Source: Ectothiorhodospira haloalkaliphila ATCC 51935 (GTDB lineage Bacteria > Pseudomonadota > Gammaproteobacteria > Ectothiorhodospirales > Ectothiorhodospiraceae). From it: a stretch of DNA of 64,000 nt. The position numbers and the translations under genes were made by a program. The notes under the pieces were generated by a model. The model saw nothing but the letters and a program-made list of their open reading frames with translations, made no database searches and was not told the origin of the DNA. Of this stretch, positions 55,009 to 62,669 are shown one piece after another. The stretch lies in the NCBI RefSeq assembly GCF_000633935.1, contig NZ_KK214998.1, positions 681,844 to 745,843 on the forward strand, in the 5' to 3' direction. How positions within the stretch are numbered: position 1 is the stretch's first letter; each line of letters starts with the position of its first letter.

Positions 55009-56508
55009 ATGTTTCGACGTCGCCAGCCTTTCGACACCATCGCCGCCGTGGATCTGGGATCCAACAGCTTTCACATGATCGTGGCACGCGTGCGTGATGG
55101 CCAGGTCCACGTGCTGGACCGCCTGCGCGAGACCGTACGCCTGGCCAGCGGTCTGGATCATCGGGGCAATATCAGCGATGAGGCCATGGAGCGGGGCCTG
55201 GCCTGCCTGGAGCGCTTCGGCCAGCGGGTGCGGGAATTGCCCCTGGGCAGCGTGCGCGCAGTGGGGACCAACACCCTGCGCAAGGCCCGGGATGCGGGCG
55301 ACTTTCAGGAGCGCGCCCGCGAGGCCCTGGGGCATCCCATCGAGATCATCGGCGGACGTGAGGAGGCCCGCCTGATCTACCTGGGTGTGGCCCATTCCCT
55401 GGCGGATGATGGTGGACGTCGCCTGGTGGTGGATATCGGCGGGGGCAGTACCGAACTCATCATCGGCGAGCGCTTCGAACCCATTCACATGGAGAGCCTG
55501 CACATGGGCTGCGTGAGCATGGGGCGCTGGTACTTCCCCAACGGGGAGATCAAGACCACCGCCTGGCGCGCCGCCGAGATCGCGGCCCGGCTGGAGTTGC
55601 AGCCCATTGAGGGCCATTACAAGCGGGTGGGCTGGCAGGACTCCCTGGGCGCCTCTGGAACCCTCCTGGCAGTCGCCAGGATCCTGCGTGAGCAGGGTTG
55701 GTGCGAGAACGGGATTTCCATGGATGGGTTACGCAAGCTGCGTGAGGCGTTGTTGAAAGCGGGGCATGTGGATCGTGTCGACCTCAAGGGCCTGAGCGAG
55801 GATCGACGCCCGGTACTGCCGGGCGGGGTGGTGGTGCTCGTATCCATTTTCGAGGCCCTTCAGATCGAGCACATGCGGGTGTCCGACGGGGCCCTGCGGG
55901 AAGGGCTGGTCTATGACCTGCTGGGCCGCAACGGCCACGAGGATGTGCGCAGCCGCACCATCAATGGTCTGATGAAGCGTTTTCAGGTGGACGAGGCCCA
56001 CGCCCTGCGGGTGGAGCACACCAGCCTGCAACTGGTGGAACGCGTGGGCGAGGAGTGGGAGCTGGATCAGGACGATGCCGAGAGCCTGGCCTGGGCGGCC
56101 CGGCTGCATGAGGTGGGCCTGAGCATCTCCCATAGCCAGTACCACAAGCACGGTGCGTATCTGGTGGAGAACGCGGATCTGGCCGGCTTCACCCTGCAGG
56201 GGCAGCAGCGCATGGCCTTGCTGGTGCGTGCCCATCGCCGCAAGTTTCCCACCAAGCCCTTTGAGGCCCTGCCTGCTCGGGAACGCCGCGTGCTGCAGCG
56301 ATTGGCGATCCTGTTGCGTATGGCGGTACTGCTGCACCGGGCCCGTACCGATATTGAAGTGCCCATCCAGGAGATCAGGGTCAAGGATCGGAGTCTCAAG
56401 CTGCGCCTGGCAGAAGGCTGGCTGGAGGCGCATCCTCTGACGCGGGCAGATCTGGAACGTGAGGCTGAACACCTGCGCAATGCGCAGTTCAAGCTCAAGT
56501 TCGAGTAA
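55009..56508 (+). CDS. ppx: Exopolyphosphatase / guanosine pentaphosphatase
   Basis: 499 residues of the Ppx/GppA family. ASKHA phosphate-1 motif DLGSNSFHMIVARV is at 16-29, with RAVGTNTLRKARD and EEARLIYLGVAHS following. Phosphate-2 motif is DIGGGSTELIIG near 143-154, and an HD-like C-terminal domain has ARLHEVGLSISHSQYHKH. It degrades polyphosphate from the end, or hydrolyses pppGpp. It faces ppk1 tail to tail with a 30-nt gap, giving opposed polyphosphate synthesis and breakdown at one site. Confidence 0.94.
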   Translation: MFRRRQPFDTIAAVDLGSNSFHMIVARVRDGQVHVLDRLRETVRLASGLDHRGNISDEAMERGLACLERFGQRVRELPLGSVRAVGTNTLRKARDAGDFQERAREALGHPIEIIGGREEARLIYLGVAHSLADDGGRRLVVDIGGGSTELIIGERFEPIHMESLHMGCVSMGRWYFPNGEIKTTAWRAAEIAARLELQPIEGHYKRVGWQDSLGASGTLLAVARILREQGWCENGISMDGLRKLREALLKAGHVDRVDLKGLSEDRRPVLPGGVVVLVSIFEALQIEHMRVSDGALREGLVYDLLGRNGHEDVRSRTINGLMKRFQVDEAHALRVEHTSLQLVERVGEEWELDQDDAESLAWAARLHEVGLSISHSQYHKHGAYLVENADLAGFTLQGQQRMALLVRAHRRKFPTKPFEALPARERRVLQRLAILLRMAVLLHRARTDIEVPIQEIRVKDRSLKLRLAEGWLEAHPLTRADLEREAEHLRNAQFKLKFE

Positions 56509-56538
56509 GGAAGGGCCGCGCCTGGAAGCGGACCTCCG

Positions 56539-58623
56539 TCAGGGCCCGGTGAGCAGTTCCAGCAGTTCCTGTTGTGCCGACCGGGGCTTCTGGTTGCCGG
56601 TGGGTTTCAGGCGCTGGTAGGTGCCGTCACTCTGCAGCACCCAGGTCTGGGTGTTATCGGCCACATAGGCCAGCAGGGACTCGTTCAGCACCCGCTCACG
56701 AAGATCCGGATGATCCACCGGGAAGGCGGTCTCCACCCGGCGGAAGAAGTTGCGTTGCATCCAGTCCGCGCTGGAGAGGAACACCTCCGGGGTATCGCCG
56801 TTCTTGAAGTAGAACACCCGGGAGTGCTCCAGGAAACGACCCATCACCGAGCGCACCTGGATGTTCTCGGAGACGCCAGGGACCCCGGGGCGCAGGGAGC
56901 AGATGCCCCGGACCACCAGATCGATCTTCACACCCCCCTGGGAGGCCCGATACAGGGCCTGCACCAGACGTGGCTCGATCAGGGAGTTCATGCGGGCGAT
57001 GATGCGTCCGCCACGGTTGGCCTTGGCATGCTCGATCTCACGGTCGATGCGCTCGATCATGCCCGAATGCAGGGTAAAGGGTGATTGCAGGAGCTTGCGC
57101 AGCTTGGATACCTTGCCCAGGCCCGTGAGTTGCTGGAAGATCTTGTGCACGTCCTCGCCCACCACCTTGTCGGCGGTCAGCAGACCCAGGTCGGTATAGG
57201 CCCTGGCGGTGCCGGCGTGGTAGTTGCCGGTGCCCAGATGCACGTAACGCTTGATCTGGCTCTTCTCCCGGCGCACCACCATCAGCAGCTTGGCGTGGGT
57301 CTTGTAACCCACCACCCCATAGGTGACGTGGGCTCCCGCGTCCTGCAGGCGGTTGGCCAGCTGGATATTGGCCTCTTCATCAAAGCGGGCCCGCAGTTCG
57401 ATCACCACGGTCACTTCCTTGCCTGCCTGGGCCGCCTCCACCAGGATATCCACCAGTTGGGAACGCACACCGGTGCGGTACAAGGTCTGCTTGATGGCCA
57501 GCACGTTGGGGTCACGGGCGGCCTGGCGGATGAACTCCACCACCGGCACGAAGGACTGATAGGGATGGTGCAGCAGCACATCGCCGCGGCGGATGGTGTG
57601 GAAGATGTCCGAGGCAGAGGTGAGCGACGGGGGCAGGGCGGGCACGAACGGGGGGAATTTCAGATCCGGGCGGTCCACCAGTTCATGCACGGCCATGAGC
57701 CGGTTCAGATTCACCAGACCGTTCACCTGATACAGGTCCTCCCGGCCCAGCTTGAACTGGCGCAGCAGGAAGTCGGCCACCTTATCGGGGCAGTTGTCGG
57801 CCACCTCCAGACGCACGGCCTCGCCATAATTGCGCTGGGGCAGTTCCCCTTCCAGGGCCATGAGCAGGTCGTCGATCTCCTCCTCATGGACGAACAGATC
57901 CGAGTTGCGGGTGAGGCGAAACTGGTAACAGCCGGTCACCTTCATGCCCTGGAACAGCTCGCCCACATGGGCATGCAGGATGGAGGACAGGAATACAAAG
58001 TCGTGGTCGCCCTTGGCCAGTTCCCGGGGCAGGCGGGCCAGGCGGGGCAGGGAGCGCGGCGCCTGTACCACGGCCATGCGGCTCTCGCGACCGAAGGCAT
58101 CCTTGCCCTCCAGGGTGACAATGAAGTTCAGGCTCTTGTTGAGGATGCGCGGGAAGGGATGTGCCGGGTCCAGCCCCAGCGGGGAGAGCACCGGCAACAG
58201 TTCCATGTTGAAGAATTCCTTGACCCACGCGGCCTGGTCTGACGTCCACTGGGTGCGGCGCACGAAGCGGATGTTGGCCTCGGCCAGGGCGGGGATGAGG
58301 ATGTCATTGAGGGTGCTGTACTGGTCGTCCACCAGATCGTGGGCGCACTGACCGACCCGGGCGAGCTGTTCGCCAGCGCTCAAGCCGTCGGCGCCCGGAT
58401 TGCTCACCCCCAGGGCGAGTTGCTGCTTGAGCCCGGCCACCCGGATCTCGAAGAACTCATCCAGGTTGGTGGACGAGATGCACAGATAGCGCAGCCGCTC
58501 CAGCAGGGGCATGTTCTCCTGCTTGGCCAGCTCCAGCACCCGCTGATTGAAGCCCAGCAGGCTCAGCTCACGGTTGAGATAAAGCTCCGGGTTGGTCAGG
58601 TCTATATCGTTCACGCTTATCAT
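56539..58623 (-). CDS. ppk1: Polyphosphate kinase 1
   Basis: 694 residues, the standard Ppk1 length. N domain begins NPELYLNRELSLLGFNQRVL. Head domain follows. The PLD-like catalytic domains hold VIELRARFDEEANIQLANRL, YKTHAKLLMVVRRE, VHLGTGNYHAGTARAYTDLG (with the phosphorylated His near residue 460), and GRFLEHSRVFYFKNG. It makes polyphosphate from ATP at the membrane face. It is convergent with ppx; no Pho box was found upstream. Confidence 0.96.
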   Translation of the reverse strand: MISVNDIDLTNPELYLNRELSLLGFNQRVLELAKQENMPLLERLRYLCISSTNLDEFFEIRVAGLKQQLALGVSNPGADGLSAGEQLARVGQCAHDLVDDQYSTLNDILIPALAEANIRFVRRTQWTSDQAAWVKEFFNMELLPVLSPLGLDPAHPFPRILNKSLNFIVTLEGKDAFGRESRMAVVQAPRSLPRLARLPRELAKGDHDFVFLSSILHAHVGELFQGMKVTGCYQFRLTRNSDLFVHEEEIDDLLMALEGELPQRNYGEAVRLEVADNCPDKVADFLLRQFKLGREDLYQVNGLVNLNRLMAVHELVDRPDLKFPPFVPALPPSLTSASDIFHTIRRGDVLLHHPYQSFVPVVEFIRQAARDPNVLAIKQTLYRTGVRSQLVDILVEAAQAGKEVTVVIELRARFDEEANIQLANRLQDAGAHVTYGVVGYKTHAKLLMVVRREKSQIKRYVHLGTGNYHAGTARAYTDLGLLTADKVVGEDVHKIFQQLTGLGKVSKLRKLLQSPFTLHSGMIERIDREIEHAKANRGGRIIARMNSLIEPRLVQALYRASQGGVKIDLVVRGICSLRPGVPGVSENIQVRSVMGRFLEHSRVFYFKNGDTPEVFLSSADWMQRNFFRRVETAFPVDHPDLRERVLNESLLAYVADNTQTWVLQSDGTYQRLKPTGNQKPRSAQQELLELLTGP

Positions 58624-58750
58624 CCCCAGCTGTTGCCCGGCAGGAGGCAGCCCCTGGCACCCGCCCCTGTTCTGCCCGGTAGACTTGTCCTGTCAATTGG
58701 CCTTGTTCCGCCAAGCGCCTGTGTTGTCCAGGCGCCTTATTCCGCCCCCC

Positions 58751-58838
58751 GCGGGAGCGGCCCTTGGCCGCGAAGCCCATGCCGGGAAGAACTCCGGTGA
58801 ATATCCCGGCTCCCATTCGCGGGCAGGCCCGCTCCCAC
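58751..58838. repeat. BIME/REP-like palindromic pair
   Basis: GCGGGAGCGGCCCTTGGCCG then CGAAGCCCATGCCGGGAAG, and the inverted CATTCGCGGGCAGGCCCGCT then CCCAC. The inner part closely matches the copy at 16570. It fills the 303-nt gap between the ppk1 start and the argF end, where no gene is seen. Confidence 0.75.
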
Positions 58839-58926
58839 AGGGGCGAGGTCCGGTGGTTCTGGTTGCCGGCACCCTAGCTTACAAATGTGAACATTCCATG
58901 ACAGGGTTGCGGGCAACCTCGCAGGC

Positions 58927-59856
58927 TCAGGACTCAGGCAGTCTCTGGGTGTCCCAGGCCAGCAGGAACTCCAGCAGGGCCTTCTGGGCATGCAGGCGGT
59001 TTTCGGCCTCGTCCCAGACCACGCTCTGCGGTCCTTCCAGTACCTCGGTGCTCACCTCTTCTTCCCGGTGTGCCGGCAGGCAGTGCATGAACAGGGCATC
59101 CGGGGCGGCACGGGCCATGAGTTCGCTGGTGACCACGTAATCCCCGAAGGCCCGACGGCGCGCCGATTGTTCCTGCTCCTGACCCATGCTGGCCCATACG
59201 TCGGTGACGATGAGATGCGCTCCTTCGGCTGCCTCCATGGGGTCGCGCACCATGTGCACCGACCGTCCACCCGAGGCCAGGATCAGCGGGTCCGGGTCGT
59301 AACCCTCGGGGCAGGTGATGCGCAATTCAAACCCCAGGCGTTCGGCGGCATGGATGTAACTGTGGCACATGTTGTTGCCATCCCCCACCCAGACCACCGT
59401 ACGACCGGCGATATCGCCGCGCAGCTCGAACCAGGTCTGCATGTCCGCCAGCAACTGGCAGGGATGCTCAAGATCGGTGAGGCCGTTGATCACCGGCACC
59501 CGGGAGTAGGCGGCAAAACGTTCCACCTTCTCATGCTCATAGGTGCGGATCATCACCGCATCCACCATGCGCGACAGCACCCGGGCCGAGTCCTCTATGG
59601 GTTCGCCGCGACCCAGTTGGGTGTCCTTGGGGGACAGGAACAGGGCATGGCCGCCCAGTTGCTGCATGCCCACCTCGAAGGATACCCGGGTGCGGGTGGA
59701 GGATTTCTCGAAGATCATGGCCAGGGTCTTGCCGGCCAGGGAGGCGTGGGGGATGCCCTCGCGCTGCTGCACCTTCATCTGCATGGCGCGCTGGATCAGG
59801 TGACGCAGCTCCTCGGTGGACAGGTCCAGCAGGGACAGGAAATGACGAACAGCCAT
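58927..59856 (-). CDS. argF: Ornithine carbamoyltransferase
   Basis: 309 residues. Carbamoyl phosphate motif [10 protein letters not shown] near 51, HPCQLLAD near 133 and MHCLPAHR near 262 are all intact, as are [13 protein letters not shown] and [13 protein letters not shown]. It makes citrulline from ornithine in arginine biosynthesis. GGAG lies 6 nt upstream, inside the end of argD; the 9-nt gap shows an argD-argF operon. Confidence 0.97.
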   Translation of the reverse strand: MAVRHFLSLLDLSTEELRHLIQRAMQMKVQQREGIPHASLAGKTLAMIFEKSSTRTRVSFEVGMQQLGGHALFLSPKDTQLGRGEPIEDSARVLSRMVDAVMIRTYEHEKVERFAAYSRVPVINGLTDLEHPCQLLADMQTWFELRGDIAGRTVVWVGDGNNMCHSYIHAAERLGFELRITCPEGYDPDPLILASGGRSVHMVRDPMEAAEGAHLIVTDVWASMGQEQEQSARRRAFGDYVVTSELMARAAPDALFMHCLPAHREEEVSTEVLEGPQSVVWDEAENRLHAQKALLEFLLAWDTQRLPES

Positions 59857-59865
59857 GGGTACTCC

Positions 59866-61044
59866 TCAGGCGGCCTGGGCCGCGAAGCGTTCCACCAGGG
59901 TGGCGACGGTGTCGATGATTTCGTCGGCCTGGGCCTGGTCAATGATCAAGGGGGGCAGCAGGCGGATCACGCGTTCTGCGGTGACGTTGATCAGCAGGCC
60001 GGCCTCCAGGGCCTGGCCCACCAGTTCGGCGCAGGGACGGTCCAGTTCGATGCCGATCATCAGGCCCTTGCCACGGATCTGGCGAACGGCAGGGTGCCCG
60101 TCCAGGCGCCTGGCGAAACCCTCGGTCAGATACTCACCCATGCGCCGCGCGTGGTTGGGAAGATCCTGCTGTTCCAGGGTGTCGAGCACCGCCAGCGCGG
60201 CGGCGCAAACCAGCGGATTGCCGCCAAAGGTGGTGCCGTGGGTGCCGGGTGTGAACAGACCCGTGGCCGGGCCGGCCACCAGGGTGGCGCCGATGGGCAC
60301 GCCATTGCCCAGACCCTTGGCCAGGCTGAGCACGTCCGGCGTCACATCTTCGTGCTGGTAGGCGAACAGTTGCCCCGTGCGGCCGATACCCGCCTGAATC
60401 TCGTCCAGCATGAGCAGCCAGCCGGCCTGGTCGCAGAGTGCCCGCAGGCCCTTGAGATAGCCCGCCGGCGGGATGCGGATGCCGCCCTCGCCGGTAATGG
60501 GTTCCACCAGTATGGCCACTACATCGGGATGCTCGCTCAGGGCCCGGACCGCTTCCAGGTCACCGTGAGGGACGCGCACAAATCCTTCCACCAGGGGGGC
60601 GAAGCCCTTCTGGATGGCGGCGTTGCCGGTGGCGGTGAGGGTGGCCAGGGTGCGGCCATGGAAGCTGCCTTCCATGACGATGACGGTGGGGCGTTCCACG
60701 CCCTTGCGATGCCCGTGCAGACGCGCCAGCTTGAGTGCTGCTTCGTTGGCCTCGGCCCCGGAGTTGCAGAAAAAAGCCTGCTGCATCCCCGCGGCCCGGG
60801 TGAGTCGCTCGGCCAGACGGGTCTGCAGGGGGATTTCATACAGGTTGGAGGTATGCACCAGGGTGCGCGCCTGCTCACACAGCGCTTCGGCCACTGCCGG
60901 GTGTGCATGGCCCAGGCCGCACACGGCGATGCCCGAGAGTGCGTCCAGATAACGGCGGCCCTGGCTGTCCCACAGCCAGGCACCTTCACCGCGCTCAAAG
61001 GCCACCGGTTGGCGCTTGTAGTTTTGCACCAGGGCGTCTGACAT
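59866..61044 (-). CDS. argD: Acetylornithine aminotransferase
   Basis: 392-residue class III PLP aminotransferase for acetylornithine, possibly also succinyldiaminopimelate. Blocks: GEGAWLWDSQGRRYLDALSG, CNSGAEANEAALKLARLH, LDEIQAGIGRTGQLFAYQ, PLP lysine in LSLAKGLGNGVPIGA, and THGTTFGGNPLVCAAAL. Start at MSDALVQ is set by GGAGG 11 nt upstream and matches the family N terminus. A terminator hairpin lies just ahead of the ribosome site. Confidence 0.96.
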   Translation of the reverse strand: MSDALVQNYKRQPVAFERGEGAWLWDSQGRRYLDALSGIAVCGLGHAHPAVAEALCEQARTLVHTSNLYEIPLQTRLAERLTRAAGMQQAFFCNSGAEANEAALKLARLHGHRKGVERPTVIVMEGSFHGRTLATLTATGNAAIQKGFAPLVEGFVRVPHGDLEAVRALSEHPDVVAILVEPITGEGGIRIPPAGYLKGLRALCDQAGWLLMLDEIQAGIGRTGQLFAYQHEDVTPDVLSLAKGLGNGVPIGATLVAGPATGLFTPGTHGTTFGGNPLVCAAALAVLDTLEQQDLPNHARRMGEYLTEGFARRLDGHPAVRQIRGKGLMIGIELDRPCAELVGQALEAGLLINVTAERVIRLLPPLIIDQAQADEIIDTVATLVERFAAQAA

Positions 61045-61068
61045 CGGGTGAATTCCCTCCATAAAACG

Positions 61069-61091
61069 AAAAAAGGCAGCCCATGGCTGCC
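61069..61091 (-). terminator. Intrinsic terminator / candidate attenuator before argD
   Basis: Minus-strand stem GGCAGCC / GGCTGCC with a 3-nt loop, followed immediately by six T. It ends 24 nt before the argD start codon and 170 nt after the sodB stop. It can stop sodB transcripts. If the argD promoter lies upstream, it is positioned as an attenuator. Confidence 0.7.
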
Positions 61092-61208
61092 GGCATGAAT
61101 CGCGCTCCGTGCGCCGGATGATCGTCACGGAACGATCGACGGTTCCCTGTTCCTGCCCGGAATCATACGATGCCCCACGCCTGCACGCAAAGTCACCGAT
61201 GGAGCCTG

Positions 61209-61246
61209 TAGCCCCTCTCCCCCCAGGGGAGAGGGGTTGGGGTGAG
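61209..61246. repeat. C-rich palindromic element, half copy, inverted
   Basis: GTAGCCCCTCTCCCCCCAGG then GGAGAGGGGTTGGGGTGAGG, the reverse complement of the left half of the element at 3677. It directly follows the sodB stop codon on the minus strand. Confidence 0.75.
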
Positions 61247-61260
61247 GGGAGCGAGCCCCT

Positions 61261-61845
61261 TCACCCAAAGTTTTTCGCCACAAACTCCCAGTTCACCACA
61301 TTGAAGAAGTTCTCAATGTACTTGGGGCGCGCATTCCGGTAGTCGATGTAGTAGGCATGCTCCCACACATCCATGGTCAGCAGGGGCGTCATGCTGCCGT
61401 CGGTGAGCGGGGTCTGGGCATTGCTGGTGTTGACGATCTCCACCTGACCGCTGGGGTTCTTCACCAGCCAGGTCCAGCCGGAACCAAAGTTGCCGGCACC
61501 CGAGGCGGCGAACTTTTCCTTGAACTCGGCGAACGAACCAAAGGCCTGGTTGATGGCGTCCGCCAGGGCGCCCGTGGGTTCACCGCCGCCGTTGGGGCTC
61601 AGGCAGTTGAAGTAGAAGGTGTGGTTCCACACCTGCGCCGCATTGTTGAACACGCCGCCGGCCGGGGCCTTCTTGATGATGTCCTCCAGCGACAGGTTCT
61701 CGAATTCGGTCCCCGCGATCAGCTTGTTGAGGTTCGTCACATAGGTGGCGTGGTGCTTGTCGTGGTGATACTCCAGCGTCTCGGCGGAGATGTGTGGTTC
61801 CAGGGCCTTTTTGTCGTAAGGCAGGGGAGGCAGTTCGTGGTTCAT
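61261..61845 (-). CDS. sodB: Iron superoxide dismutase
   Basis: 194 residues. Metal ligands are in [13 protein letters not shown] (first His), [16 protein letters not shown] (second), and [13 protein letters not shown] (Asp and His). The block [16 protein letters not shown] favours the iron form over manganese. It is a cytosolic enzyme removing superoxide. Start set by AAGGAG 7 nt before ATG 61845. It is transcribed toward argD, separated by a repeat and a terminator. Confidence 0.95.
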   Translation of the reverse strand: MNHELPPLPYDKKALEPHISAETLEYHHDKHHATYVTNLNKLIAGTEFENLSLEDIIKKAPAGGVFNNAAQVWNHTFYFNCLSPNGGGEPTGALADAINQAFGSFAEFKEKFAASGAGNFGSGWTWLVKNPSGQVEIVNTSNAQTPLTDGSMTPLLTMDVWEHAYYIDYRNARPKYIENFFNVVNWEFVAKNFG

Positions 61846-62037
61846 GCATCGTCTCCTTGCTGGCCGCGCTGAGCGCGACATTGAAAGTCTGGACTCAGTC
61901 TAAAAGATGGCCGGCGCTATTGGAATAGTTTCACGTTAACGACAGCCCTGAATGATGCTGCCGAAAATGCGTTTTGGCAATGAACTCATGATAATCTCGA
62001 GCCGTCCATCACTGCCGTCAGGATACCCATGCCACAA

Positions 62038-62060
62038 CCCCGCGGTCCACGGACCGGGGC
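62038..62060. terminator. Hairpin after the cytochrome b gene
   Basis: Imperfect GC-rich inverted repeat CCCCGCGGTCC A CGGACCGGGG directly at the end of the b-type cytochrome gene on the minus strand. No U-tract. Confidence 0.45.
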
Positions 62061-62669
62061 CTACTTGGCGCTTTCGTGTTCCTTCTCCCAGCCGGTGATC
62101 ATGACCTTGATCTTTTCCAGCGGGGTGTGGCCCGTCGTGGTCAGGTAGACATGTACGATCACGAAGGCCAGCATGAGAAAGGCCCCCAGAGTGTGCGCCA
62201 CAGCCACCTGCTGCAACCCAATGAACTCCGGCATGAAGCCCTTCAAGCTGCCCCAGAAAAGATAGATCAGTCCGGAGATCCAGATCAGGGGATTGATCAA
62301 CAGCTTGACCCCCAGATAGGCAAGGCGCTGCAGGGGGTTGTGCTTGCGTTCCACCGTGATGTGGTAGGGATGGTTGGCGCCGATGAAGATACCGTAGGCG
62401 TAATAGCGCACCATCCGGTCAATATTGCGCAGCGTCGGGATGTAGTGCTTCCATTGTCCGGTGGTGAAGTGCCAGAAGATGGCGAAGATCCATAGCCCGA
62501 TCAGCAGCCAGGCGGCGATTTCGTGAACTTCCACCGCTGTCTGAAAATCCAGAAGGCTGTGGGTACCGTGGATGGCCAGCCCCGAAAACAGCAGCGTGAG
62601 GATCAGGGCTGCCTGAGACCAGTGCCAAAAACGCTCAAAACGGGTGAACAGGTAGATTCGCTTACTCAT
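62061..62669 (-). CDS. Di-heme cytochrome b561-type membrane subunit
   Basis: 202 residues with four main hydrophobic helices. Candidate heme-b histidines lie in RFERFWHWSQA, AVEVHEIAAW and VAHTLGAFLMLAFVIVHVYL, as in the cytochrome b subunits of formate dehydrogenase or thiosulfate reductase. It would pass electrons between quinol and the multiheme cytochrome. It overlaps the end of the upstream cytochrome gene by 8 nt, so the two are coupled. Confidence 0.88.
   Translation of the reverse strand: MSKRIYLFTRFERFWHWSQAALILTLLFSGLAIHGTHSLLDFQTAVEVHEIAAWLLIGLWIFAIFWHFTTGQWKHYIPTLRNIDRMVRYYAYGIFIGANHPYHITVERKHNPLQRLAYLGVKLLINPLIWISGLIYLFWGSLKGFMPEFIGLQQVAVAHTLGAFLMLAFVIVHVYLTTTGHTPLEKIKVMITGWEKEHESAK

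Noticed and set aside
61045-61128. N-terminal extension of argD from GTG 61128
   Set aside because: The extension passes through a terminator hairpin, and the ribosome site GGAGG points to the inner ATG, which matches the family start. The Arg codons are kept as a separate finding.
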